Of a stretch of 48,423 nt of DNA, positions 41,701 through 48,423 are shown piece after piece. The number at the start of each line of letters is the position of its first letter. Position 1 is the stretch's first letter. A program made the translations under genes and the position numbers. The notes beneath the pieces were generated by a model. That model had not been told where the DNA came from. It did not search any database and was given only the letters and a program-made list of their open reading frames with translations. This stretch comes from an uncultured Porphyromonadaceae bacterium. Lineage in GTDB: Bacteria; Bacteroidota; Bacteroidia; Bacteroidales; Muribaculaceae. The DNA is taken from the NCBI GenBank assembly GCA_902475285.1, contig CABRZA010000001.1, positions 1 to 48,423 on the forward strand. The letters run 5' to 3'.

Positions 41701-43758
41701 ATGCAAAAAGGCTCAATCGGGGTTACCACAGAGAACATCTTCCCCGTAATCAAGAAATTCCTTTACAGCGACCACGAAATATTCCTCCGTGAACTCGTCT
41801 CCAACGCCGTCGACGCTTCCACCAAGCTCCGCGCACTCGCCAACTTCGGCGAATACACCGGCGAAATAGGCGACCTCAACGTCACCGTTACCGTCGACCC
41901 CGAGGCAGGAACACTCACCGTAAGCGACCGCGGCATAGGCATGGACGCCGACGACATCGAGAAGTACATCAACCAGATTGCATTCTCCGGAGCCGAAGAC
42001 TTCCTCAACAAATACAAGGACACCGCGGCCAACATCATCGGCCACTTCGGCCTCGGCTTCTACTCCGCCTTCATGGTGGCAAAGAAAGTCGTTATCGAAA
42101 GCCTCAGCTACCGCGACGGCGCACAGGCCGTGCGATGGGAGTGCGACGGCTCCCCCGAGTACCAGATGGGCGAAGGCTCGCGAAAAGACCGAGGCACCGA
42201 CATTATCCTCTACATCGACGACGACAGCCGCGAGTTCCTCGACCAGCAGCGCGTCGACATGCTCCTCCGCAAGTACTGCCGCTTCCTCCCCGTACCCGTC
42301 ATCTCTGGCAAGGAGCGCGAGTGGAAAGACGGCAAGTGGGTCGACACCGACCGCCCACTCGTAATCAACAGCACCGAGCCCGAGTGGACCAAGAAAGCAA
42401 CCGAACTCACCGACAGCGACTACCTCAACTTCTACCAGCAGCTCTACCCCGGAAGCGAGGAACCCATGTTCTGGATACACCTCAACGTCGACTACCCCTT
42501 CCACCTCACCGGCATACTATACTTCCCCAAAATTCAGAACAACTTCGACATCAACCGCAACCGAATCCAGCTCTACTGCAACCAGGTCTTCGTCACCGAC
42601 TCCGTCGAGGGCGTCGTGCCCGAGTTCATGCAGCTGATGCAGGGCGTTATCGACTCCCCCGACATTCCCCTCAACGTATCACGCTCCTACCTCCAGGCCG
42701 ACACCGCCGTCAAGAAAATATCCGGCTACATCACCAAGAAAGTTGCCGCACGCCTCGACGAAATGTTCCGCAACGACCGCGCCGAATTCGAGAAGAAGTG
42801 GGACGACATCCGCATATTCATCGTCTACGGCATGATGACCGACGAGAAGTTCGGCGAAGCAGCACGCAAGTTCTGCCTCCTAAAAGACACCGAAGGCCGC
42901 TACTACACATTCGACGAATACAAGACCCTCGTAGAGGCCGCTCAGACCGACGCCGACGGTAAGGTCGTATACCTCTACACCACCGACCCCACAGCACAGT
43001 ACAACTACATCAAGGCCGCCAACGAACGCGGTTACAACGTGCTCGTACTCGACGGACAGCTCGACAACCACTTCGTCGGATACCTCGAGAACAAGCTCGA
43101 CGGCGTAACACTCGTCCGCGTCGACGCCGACGTCACCGACAACCTCATCCGCCGCGGCGACCGAAAGGCTGCCGACCTCGGCGCTACCGACATGGCCATC
43201 CTCTCGCGCCTCTTCGAGCTCGCCGCACGCAAGGTCGACAAAGCCAGCTTCATGGTGCAGTTCGAAACCCTCGCCACCGACGCCGACCCCGTCGTCCTCA
43301 CCCAGAACGAATACATGCGCCGCATGAAGGAAATGGCCGCTATGCAGCCCGGCATGAACCTCTACGGCGAGCTCCCCGACAGCTACAACCTCGTGGTCAA
43401 CACCGCCAGCCCGCTCGTCGACAGCGTCCGCAAGGAAGCTCACGACGCACTCGCCGCTACCGTCGAGCCTCTGCTCGCCGACATCGCAAAGGGCAACGCC
43501 GACGCCGAGGCCGCACGCAAGGCCATGCAGGAAGCACCCGCAGCCGAAGGCTCAGCCGACCTCAACCGCGTGGCACTCGACGACGCCGAGAAAGCCGTCG
43601 CCGACGCACGCGCCAAGCTCGAGGCCGCTGTCGACGCCTACGCACCCTCCGCTCCCCGCGCAAGCCAGCTCGTCGACCTCGCTCTCCTGGCCAACAACCT
43701 CCTCCGCGGGCAGGCCCTAAGCGCCTTCATCGCCCGCTCCCTCAACCTCATGAAGTAA
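41701..43758 (+). CDS. htpG: Molecular chaperone HtpG (Hsp90)
   Basis: The protein is 685 aa from the ATG at 41701. It is a cytoplasmic ATP-dependent chaperone dimer. The GHKL ATPase domain has LRELVSNAVDASTKLR (catalytic Glu and the Mg-binding Asn), SDRGIGMD and the lid/Gly motif GHFGLGFYSAFMV. The middle domain contains YLNFYQQLYPGSEEPMFWIHLNVDYPF and SRSYLQAD, followed by a C-terminal dimerisation domain. An Ala-rich charged segment (~600-645) precedes the C-terminus. Readings that start at 41443 run through the O-methyltransferase gene and are rejected. It has its own promoter, apparently sigma-54 dependent. Confidence 0.96.
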   Translation: MQKGSIGVTTENIFPVIKKFLYSDHEIFLRELVSNAVDASTKLRALANFGEYTGEIGDLNVTVTVDPEAGTLTVSDRGIGMDADDIEKYINQIAFSGAEDFLNKYKDTAANIIGHFGLGFYSAFMVAKKVVIESLSYRDGAQAVRWECDGSPEYQMGEGSRKDRGTDIILYIDDDSREFLDQQRVDMLLRKYCRFLPVPVISGKEREWKDGKWVDTDRPLVINSTEPEWTKKATELTDSDYLNFYQQLYPGSEEPMFWIHLNVDYPFHLTGILYFPKIQNNFDINRNRIQLYCNQVFVTDSVEGVVPEFMQLMQGVIDSPDIPLNVSRSYLQADTAVKKISGYITKKVAARLDEMFRNDRAEFEKKWDDIRIFIVYGMMTDEKFGEAARKFCLLKDTEGRYYTFDEYKTLVEAAQTDADGKVVYLYTTDPTAQYNYIKAANERGYNVLVLDGQLDNHFVGYLENKLDGVTLVRVDADVTDNLIRRGDRKAADLGATDMAILSRLFELAARKVDKASFMVQFETLATDADPVVLTQNEYMRRMKEMAAMQPGMNLYGELPDSYNLVVNTASPLVDSVRKEAHDALAATVEPLLADIAKGNADAEAARKAMQEAPAAEGSADLNRVALDDAEKAVADARAKLEAAVDAYAPSAPRASQLVDLALLANNLLRGQALSAFIARSLNLMK

Positions 43759-43894
43759 CCCCCCCCGCCCCCTGCATTATGCGGGGGGCTCAATCGGCAA
43801 TTTCCGGCAGCGTGGTAGGGGTGCAATATATTGCGCCCGCCCAGGCTTTACAATCTCCCCCCTACCGCCTCCCGCCATTAATTATTGTTAATTA
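43759..43894. other. Intergenic region with GC hairpin and palindromic repeat
   Basis: Part of the 344-nt gap between htpG and pheA. The first 30 nt can fold as CCCCCCGC (43761-43768) with GCGGGGGG (43781-43788), a likely end-of-transcript hairpin for htpG but without a U-tract. The palindromic repeat described separately follows, and AT-rich DNA begins at ~43877. No gene is seen before the leader peptide. Confidence 0.5.
43814..43866. repeat. Palindromic intergenic repeat, copy A
   Basis: GTAGGGGTGCAATATATTGC (from 43815), then GCCCGCCCAGGCT, matches copy B at 48356-48395 in about 36 of 40 positions. Here it is also bounded by an 8-bp inverted repeat, GGTAGGGG (43814-43821) and CCCCTACC (43859-43866). 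A related inverted fragment occurs at 19836-19850. Confidence 0.75.
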
Positions 43895-43926
43895 TTTGCG
43901 CACCCACATCCCATTCCATATCTTTG
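43895..43926 (+). promoter_or_regulatory. Promoter of the aromatic amino-acid operon
   Basis: TTTG at 43895-43898, a 20-nt spacer and TATCTTTG at 43919-43926 match the Bacteroidota consensus. The transcript would start near 43933, just upstream of the leader-peptide ATG at 43946, so the whole attenuator is transcribed. Confidence 0.75.
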
Positions 43927-43945
43927 CACCTCAAAGACACAAGTT

Positions 43946-44023
43946 ATGAACGCCAACCGCTTCTATCACTACTCCTTTTTTTACTTTTACCCCAACGGTA
44001 GAAGCGAGGCTGCGCGCAGATAA
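43946..44023 (+). CDS. Phe/Tyr-rich leader peptide of the pheA operon
   Basis: This is a 25-residue ORF too short for ordinary gene calling. Residues 6-15 read FYHYSFFYFY, four Phe and four Tyr in ten codons. That is far above chance and exactly the two amino acids whose biosynthesis the downstream operon encodes. The peptide ends RSEAARR and stops at TAA (44021-44023). Ribosome stalling at these codons would expose or mask RNA strands of the attenuator that follows. It is comparable in logic to the E. coli pheL leader but adds Tyr codons. Confidence 0.85.
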   Translation: MNANRFYHYSFFYFYPNGRSEAARR

Positions 44024-44096
44024 TCAGTGACTTTCACAACCCAATCCATATTCATCACGCTTGCCCCGCTTCTGCTTAGGCAAGCGTTTTTATTTT
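43958..44096 (+). promoter_or_regulatory. Transcription attenuator (strands 1-4) before pheA
   Basis: Strand 1 is CGCTTCTA at 43958-43965, within the leader codons. Strand 2 is TAGAAGCG at 43999-44006, perfectly complementary to strand 1. Strand 3 (44057-44073) contains GCC and CGCTTCT, which pair with strand 2 (44000-44010) over ten base pairs with one mismatch. Strand 4 (44079-44087) pairs with the first nine bases of strand 3 to form the terminator. The 1:2, 2:3 and 3:4 pairings are mutually exclusive, the classical peptide-dependent attenuator layout. Confidence 0.82.
44057..44096 (+). terminator. Attenuator terminator hairpin
   Basis: ACGCTTGCC (44057-44065) pairs perfectly with GGCAAGCGT (44079-44087), enclosing a 13-nt loop, and is followed by TTTTTATTTT (44087-44096). 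It lies 7-46 nt before the pheA ATG, so it can only act as a conditional terminator of this operon. Confidence 0.88.
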
Positions 44097-44102
44097 GAAG
44101 AG

Positions 44103-44972
44103 ATGACACCCACAAAGCCCTTGAAAGTTGCCGTGCAAGGCGTGGAAGGCTGCTTCCACGACGCCGCAGCCCACGACTGTTTCGCCAGCCGCGAACTCGA
44201 CATAAAAGGCTGCGACACCTTCGCCGACCTCTTCGACGCCCTCGACGCCGACCCCACCATGCTCGGCCTGGCGGCATTCGAAAACACCATCGCCGGCAGC
44301 ATACAGGGTAACTACGAACTCCTCCGCCGGGCCGACCTCCGCATCGTGGGCGAGCACAAGATGCGCATATCCCACACCCTCTGTGCCCTCCCAGGCACGC
44401 GCCTCGAAGATATCACCGAGGTCCACAACCACCCCATGGCACTCATGCAGTGCGAGGCATGGCTGCGCCGGCATCCCCGCATGAAGATGGTGGAGGACTT
44501 CGACACCGCCGGCAGCGCACGCCACATTGCCCGCAATCGAATCGCTGGCCATGCCGCCGTCTGCAGTAGATATGCCGCCGAGCTCTACGGCCTCCAAATC
44601 CTCGCCGACGGCATCGAGACCGTGAAACAAAACTACACCCGCTTCCTCGTCCTGGCACACCCCGGCGCCGACCTCCCCCTCCACGAAGGCAAAGTCGACA
44701 AGGCATCCGTCGTCTTCACCCTCCCCCACACACGCGGCGCACTCTCAAAGGTCCTCGCTATACTCGCATTCTACGACATCGACCTATCAAAAATACAGTC
44801 GGCGCCAATCGTGGGCCGCTGCTGGGAATACCGATTCTACGTCGACCTCACCTTCGACGACCCCCTCCGCTACCGCAGCGCCATCGACGCCGTTATGCCT
44901 CTCATTTCCGATTTCAAACTCATGGGCGAATACCACGGCGTGGACGAACCCGACCAAATCTCCTCTATATGA
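44103..44972 (+). CDS. pheA: Prephenate dehydratase with ACT domain
   Basis: The protein is 289 aa from the ATG at 44103. It converts prephenate to phenylpyruvate. The N-terminal periplasmic-binding-like catalytic halves include FENTIAGSIQGNYELL and the diagnostic NYTRF motif (in QNYTRFLVLA). The C-terminal ACT domain (ASVVFTLPHTRGALSKVLAILAFYDIDLSKIQSAPI) should bind Phe for feedback inhibition. No chorismate-mutase domain is present, because it is fused to the DAHP synthase in this operon. The stop overlaps the aminotransferase start (ATGA). Confidence 0.95.
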   Translation: MTPTKPLKVAVQGVEGCFHDAAAHDCFASRELDIKGCDTFADLFDALDADPTMLGLAAFENTIAGSIQGNYELLRRADLRIVGEHKMRISHTLCALPGTRLEDITEVHNHPMALMQCEAWLRRHPRMKMVEDFDTAGSARHIARNRIAGHAAVCSRYAAELYGLQILADGIETVKQNYTRFLVLAHPGADLPLHEGKVDKASVVFTLPHTRGALSKVLAILAFYDIDLSKIQSAPIVGRCWEYRFYVDLTFDDPLRYRSAIDAVMPLISDFKLMGEYHGVDEPDQISSI

Positions 44973-46135
44973 CAACCATCAAACCTGCACGCCGCCTCGA
45001 CAATGTAGGCGAATACTACTTTTCGCGCAAGCTCAAAGAGATAGCGCACCTCAACGCCGAGGGCGCCGACATCGTGTCGCTCGGCATCGGTGGTCCCGAC
45101 CTTCCGCCGCCTCCCGCCGCTGTCGATGCTGCCGTCGACTGCCTGCGCCAACCCCACACCCACGGCTACCAGATGACCGTCGGCCGAGCCGAACTCCGCC
45201 GAGCCTTCGCCGACTGGTACGAGCGCATCTACGGCGTCGCTGGACTCGACCCCGACACCCACATCCTCCCTCTCATAGGCTCTAAGGAAGGCATCATAAA
45301 CATCGCCATGGCATTCGCCGACCCCGGCGACGCAGTCCTCGTCCCCGACCCGGGCTACCCTACCTACACCTCCGCCTCACGCCTCGCAGGCGCAGAAGTC
45401 ATCACCTACGGGCTATCCGAAGACCGCGGATGGCTCCCCGACTTCGACGCCCTCGAGCGCCTCCCCCTCGGCCGCGTCAAAATCATGTGGGTCAACTATC
45501 CCCACATGCCCACCGGCACCCCCGCACGACGCGATGTATTCGAGCGCCTCGTCGACTTCGGCCGACAACACAACATCCTCATCGTCAACGACAACCCCTA
45601 CAGCCTCATCCTCAACCCAGAGCCCCTCAGCATTCTCTCCGTCGACGGCGCCGACGGCATTGCCCTCGAAATGAACTCCCTCAGCAAATGCCTCAACATG
45701 GCCGGATGGCGTGTGGCCATGCTCGCCGGCAACGCCGACCTCGTCCGCACCGTCCTCCGCGTCAAGAGCAACATCGACTCGGGACAGCCCCTCGCCATGA
45801 TGGAAGGCGCCGTCGCCGCACTCGCCCAACCCCGCGTGTGGTACGACGCCCTCAACGACACCTACCGCCGCCGTCAGGCCCTGGCCGCACGCGTAATGGA
45901 CACCCTCGGCTGCCGCTGCACCCCGGGCCAGCAGGGGCTCTTCCTCTGGGGACGCATCCCCGACACCTGCCCCTCGGCCGAAGCACTAAGCGACGACGTC
46001 CTCGCACGCGCACGCGTCTTCATTACCCCCGGATTCATTTTCGGCCACGCAGGGCGCCGCTACATCCGTGTCTCCCTCTGCGAGCCCGAAGAAACTATCA
46101 CCAAAGCACTTAACCGAATACAACAATGTCTATAA
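44969..46135 (+). CDS. PLP-dependent aminotransferase (class I/II), aromatic operon
   Basis: This 388-aa fold-type I aminotransferase has its pyridoxal-phosphate lysine at K240 in SLSKCLNMAGWRVAML. Further motifs are LGIGGPDLPPP near the N-terminus, VPDPGYPTYTSASRLAGAEV, and VNDNPYSLI in place of the usual D-x-A-Y. Its place between prephenate dehydratase and DAHP synthase suggests it makes Phe and Tyr from their keto acids, although LL-diaminopimelate-like aminotransferases look similar. It overlaps both neighbours (4 and 10 nt). Confidence 0.88.
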   Translation: MTTIKPARRLDNVGEYYFSRKLKEIAHLNAEGADIVSLGIGGPDLPPPPAAVDAAVDCLRQPHTHGYQMTVGRAELRRAFADWYERIYGVAGLDPDTHILPLIGSKEGIINIAMAFADPGDAVLVPDPGYPTYTSASRLAGAEVITYGLSEDRGWLPDFDALERLPLGRVKIMWVNYPHMPTGTPARRDVFERLVDFGRQHNILIVNDNPYSLILNPEPLSILSVDGADGIALEMNSLSKCLNMAGWRVAMLAGNADLVRTVLRVKSNIDSGQPLAMMEGAVAALAQPRVWYDALNDTYRRRQALAARVMDTLGCRCTPGQQGLFLWGRIPDTCPSAEALSDDVLARARVFITPGFIFGHAGRRYIRVSLCEPEETITKALNRIQQCL

Positions 46136-47250
46136 CAGATCTTCTCCCCCTCTTCGCCGACGACATCGCCGCCGACCCCTCCCGACCCATGATTATCGCC
46201 GGCCCGTGCAGCGCCGAAAGCCTACAACAGACCCTCGAAACCGCCCGCGCTCTCGCAGCTCAGGGCGTCCGCGTATTCCGCGCAGGCGTGTGGAAACCCC
46301 GCACAAAGCCCGGAGGCTTCGAAGGCATAGGCTCCCCGGCCCTCGAATGGCTCGCTCAGGTAAAGGCCGAAACCGGCATGCTCACCGCTACCGAGGTCGC
46401 CACCGAGCGGCACGTCCACGAAGCTCTCCATGCCGGCGTCGACGTCCTTTGGCTCGGCGCACGCACATCGGCCAACCCCTTTGCCGTCCAGGAGATAGCC
46501 GACGTCCTCGCCTCCCTGCCCGCCGACGTCCGACGCCGCATCACCGTCCTCGTAAAGAACCCCGTCAACCCCGACCTCGAGCTCTGGATAGGTGCCCTCG
46601 AGCGCATCTACGGAGCTGGCATACGCCGCCTCGGTGCCATTCACCGAGGTTTCAGCTCCTACGGAAAGCACCTCTACCGCAACCCGCCCAAGTGGCGCAT
46701 ACCAATCGAGCTCCACCGTCGCCTCCCGTGCCTCCCACTAATATGCGACCCCAGCCACATCGGAGGCGCACGCGAACTCATAGCACCACTCTCGCAGCAG
46801 GCCCTCGACATGAACTACGACGGCCTCATAATCGAAACCCACTGCCGCCCCGACGAAGCCCTCAGCGACAAGGCTCAGCAAATCACCCCCGACACCCTCG
46901 CCCTCATCGCCGGTACCCTCAAAATGCCTCAGCAGGGGCAAGGCACCACCACCGAGAGCCTCACAATGCTCCGACAGCAGATCGACCGCATCGACTCCGA
47001 ACTCCTCGAACTCCTCGCAAAGCGAATGCGCGTGGCCCGCGACATCGGCCGATACAAAAGCGAGCACTCCATGCCCGTCGTCCAGCCCGGTCGCTACAAC
47101 AGCCTCATGGAGCAGCGCGCCGCACAGGCCGACAAACTCGAAATGAGCCGCGAATTCGTCGCAACGGTCCTCGCCGCCATCCACGAGGAGTCCGTGCGCC
47201 AGCAGCTCGAAATTTGCACCGGTTCAACCCTCGACCCTTCCGAATCATGA
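46126..47250 (+). CDS. Bifunctional DAHP synthase / chorismate mutase
   Basis: The protein is 374 aa. The N-terminal class-I DAHP synthase domain (1-255) has IIAGPCSAES, FRAGVWKPRTKPGGFEG, VLVKNPVNPDLELW and LICDPSHIGG. It condenses erythrose 4-phosphate with phosphoenolpyruvate. The C-terminal AroQ-type chorismate mutase (~275-365; LRQQIDRIDSELLELLAKRMRVARDIGRYK) makes prephenate. Fusing the first and branch-point steps allows prephenate or its products to control entry into the pathway. The arrangement is standard in Bacteroidales. It overlaps the aminotransferase by 10 nt and tyrA by 4 nt. Confidence 0.95.
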   Translation: MSITDLLPLFADDIAADPSRPMIIAGPCSAESLQQTLETARALAAQGVRVFRAGVWKPRTKPGGFEGIGSPALEWLAQVKAETGMLTATEVATERHVHEALHAGVDVLWLGARTSANPFAVQEIADVLASLPADVRRRITVLVKNPVNPDLELWIGALERIYGAGIRRLGAIHRGFSSYGKHLYRNPPKWRIPIELHRRLPCLPLICDPSHIGGARELIAPLSQQALDMNYDGLIIETHCRPDEALSDKAQQITPDTLALIAGTLKMPQQGQGTTTESLTMLRQQIDRIDSELLELLAKRMRVARDIGRYKSEHSMPVVQPGRYNSLMEQRAAQADKLEMSREFVATVLAAIHEESVRQQLEICTGSTLDPSES

Positions 47251-48032
47251 AAATTCTAATCCTCGGAGCCGGAAAGATGGGCTCCTTCTTCTGCGACATC
47301 CTCTCCTTCAACCACGACGTCGCCGTCTACGACCGCGACCCGCAGCGCCTACGCTTCCTCTACAACTGCCGGCGCTTCGCCTCGCTCGACGAGGTCGACG
47401 CCTTCGACCCCGACATGGTGATCAACGCCGCCACCGTCCGCTACACCCTCGACGCCTTCCGTCAGGTTCTCCCCCACATACGCCCCGACGCTCTCCTCGC
47501 CGACATTGCATCCGTCAAGGAAGGCCTCCCGGCCTTCTACGCCGGGGCCGGACACCCCTACGTGTCCACCCACCCCATGTTCGGCCCCACCTTCGCCTCC
47601 CTCTCCAACCTCGCCGATGAAAACGCAATCATCATCACCGAAGGCAACTCCGAAGGCATAGCCTTCTTCGAAAACCTCTACACCGGGCTCGGCCTCCACA
47701 TCGAGCGCTACACCTTCGACGGCCACGACCGCGTCATAGCCTACTCCCTGTCCGTACCATTCGCCTCATCGCTCGTCTTCGGATCCGCCATGGAGCCGCA
47801 GCCCGCGCCAGGCACCACCTTCAAGCGACACCTCGCCATAGCCCGGGGCCTCATGAGCGAAGACGACTACCTCCTGAGCGAAATCCTCTTCAACCCACGC
47901 AGCGCAGCCCAGCTCGCACGAATCAGCGCCGCCCTCGAAGACCTCCGCCTCATCATCGAGCGCCGCGACTCGGAGGCCATGACCGCCTTCCTCCACCGCG
48001 TCCGCCAAAACCTCCGCCCCGCCATCCGCTGA
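47247..48032 (+). CDS. tyrA: Prephenate dehydrogenase
   Basis: The protein is 261 aa from the ATG at 47247 (ATGA overlap). The N-terminal Rossmann fold (MKILILGAGKMGSFFCDIL, then VAVYDRD) binds NAD(P). The motif YVSTHPMFGPTFASL is the prephenate-dehydrogenase substrate/His region. It converts prephenate to 4-hydroxyphenylpyruvate, the Tyr branch. It is short, with no ACT or chorismate-mutase domain, so feedback control by Tyr must be elsewhere or lost; transcription attenuation by Tyr codons could compensate. It is the last gene of the operon. Confidence 0.93.
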   Translation: MKILILGAGKMGSFFCDILSFNHDVAVYDRDPQRLRFLYNCRRFASLDEVDAFDPDMVINAATVRYTLDAFRQVLPHIRPDALLADIASVKEGLPAFYAGAGHPYVSTHPMFGPTFASLSNLADENAIIITEGNSEGIAFFENLYTGLGLHIERYTFDGHDRVIAYSLSVPFASSLVFGSAMEPQPAPGTTFKRHLAIARGLMSEDDYLLSEILFNPRSAAQLARISAALEDLRLIIERRDSEAMTAFLHRVRQNLRPAIR

Positions 48033-48117
48033 AGCTCGGCGCAAGGACAAAACCCGCTCGCTGAAGCTCGAGAGAGTATTGCAAAGCAGGCGTTTGTAGG
48101 GTCGCGCCTTCGGCAGG

Positions 48118-48135
48118 GCACGGCCTTGGCCGTGC
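48118..48135. terminator. Hairpin downstream of tyrA
   Basis: GCACGGCC (48118-48125), TT and GGCCGTGC (48128-48135) form a perfect 8-bp stem with a two-base turn. It is the first strong hairpin after tyrA, but no U-run follows. It may end the operon transcript or be part of the repeat cluster. Confidence 0.4.
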
Positions 48136-48140
48136 ATAAG

Positions 48141-48255
48141 CCGCATAGCGGCGACATTTTTGTAGGCACGGGCGTAAGCCCGTGTATATCAGCAAAAAGA
48201 GCGAACGAGCCGCGTAGCGGCGGCACTTTTTCCCGAGCGGGTGTGAGCCCGCTCG
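48141..48255. repeat. Two tandem hairpin units
   Basis: Unit 1 (48141-48184) and unit 2 (48210-48255) share the order CCGC-n3-GCGGCG, then a T-run, then a GGGC-loop-GCCC type hairpin. In unit 1 the second hairpin is CACGGGC-GTAA-GCCCGTG (48167-48184). In unit 2 it is CGAGCGGG-TGTGAG-CCCGCTCG (48234-48255). The second hairpins differ in sequence but keep their pairing. Confidence 0.7.
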
Positions 48256-48284
48256 TCGTTCAGATGGGCACGCTGATGGTATGA

Positions 48285-48421
48285 GGGTGTTGCAAAACTC
48301 AAAATTGTGCAGAAATTATTCTCGGATCGCCATTCAAAGTACTGATTAGCAACGAGTAGGGGCGCAATATATTGCGCCCGCCCAGGCTGTACATTCTAAA
48401 AACATCTATTTTGCAACACCC
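48285..48421. mobile_element. MITE-like element with 13-bp terminal inverted repeats
   Basis: GGGTGTTGCAAAA at 48285-48297 and its exact complement TTTTGCAACACCC at 48409-48421 bound a 137-bp non-coding segment. It has no transposase, and the size suits a miniature inverted-repeat element or the remnant of an insertion sequence. The palindromic repeat copy B lies inside. Confidence 0.55.
48356..48395. repeat. Palindromic intergenic repeat, copy B
   Basis: It contains the perfect 20-bp palindrome GGGCGCAATATATTGCGCCC (48360-48379) followed by GCCCAGGCTGTACATTC. It is nearly identical to copy A at 43815-43854. Confidence 0.8.
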
Positions 48422-48423
48422 CC

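Larger units (their letters stand above)
48033..48423. other. Palindrome-rich intergenic region, no gene
   Basis: This 391-nt non-coding stretch follows tyrA. It starts with a duplicated GCTGAAGCTCG (48029-48039 and 48060-48070), then several hairpins (48118-48255), then a MITE-like element (48285-48421) with a palindromic repeat inside. No ORF with family resemblance, tRNA or promoter is recognised. Confidence 0.7.

Noticed and set aside
48118..48255. CRISPR-like array after tyrA
   Set aside because: The units are self-complementary hairpins with no constant repeat and unique-spacer pattern, and there are no cas genes.
1..48423. tRNA or rRNA genes
   Set aside because: All intergenic gaps were read for cloverleaf-like sequence and CCA ends, and none was convincing.

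Overview
The window is a dense, GC-rich bacterial chromosome segment from the Bacteroidota, most likely a gut member of the Bacteroidales (Muribaculaceae-like). The evidence is the gene content: ParC with a Bacteroides-type layout, gingipain/PorU-like C25 peptidases, a NigD-like lipoprotein, a DAHP synthase fused to chorismate mutase, and Rex. The promoters also fit, matching the Bacteroidota pattern TTTG, about 20 nt, TAnnTTTG. The family-level assignment is inference. No rRNA, tRNA, CRISPR array, prophage or complete insertion sequence is visible.

Layout. 214-5815 (+): parC, a secreted protein of uncertain family, an S41 peptidase lipoprotein and a membrane acyltransferase. 5872-18353 (-): a long run comprising a DUF349 protein, an undecaprenyl-phosphate sugar transferase, an AddA/RecB-like helicase-nuclease, a C69 dipeptidase, a SlyD-like FKBP, a LolD-like ABC ATPase, a NigD-like lipoprotein, a DUF3467 protein and cysS. 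18604-19706 (+): the rpsF-rpsR-rplI operon with a clean terminator. 19893-21900 (-): a truncated ACT-like protein, nadK and a YgjP-like metalloprotease. 22069-24659 (+): pdxJ, exbB, exbD, tonB. 24783-27646 (+): a TIR-Sel1 protein coupled by a TTGA overlap to a membrane-anchored GH25 lysozyme. 27710-37303 (+): two C25 gingipain/PorU-like proteins flanking rex and a degenerate FAH-family protein, then a leucine-rich surface protein. 37304-41590 (+): trmB, mrp, aroQ, an SDR epimerase, a small membrane protein and an O-methyltransferase. 41701-43758 (+): htpG. 43946-48032 (+): an aromatic amino-acid operon, with leader peptide, pheA, aminotransferase, DAHP synthase-chorismate mutase and tyrA. 48033-48423: palindrome-rich intergenic DNA.

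How the genes work together. The last operon is a complete phenylalanine/tyrosine branch. It is preceded by what reads as a full peptide-sensing transcription attenuator. A 25-codon leader has eight Phe/Tyr codons within ten, and there are mutually exclusive 1:2, 2:3 and 3:4 pairings ending in a U-tract. This is the strongest regulatory find in the window. The second is a pair of near-perfect sigma-54 (-24/-12) promoters in front of two protein-folding genes, htpG and the SlyD-like isomerase. Other points of interest are the TIR-Sel1/lysozyme pair, the paralogous gingipain-like proteins, two decayed proteins (an FAH pseudoenzyme and a CBS protein that has lost its CBS domains), and several families of short palindromic intergenic repeats.
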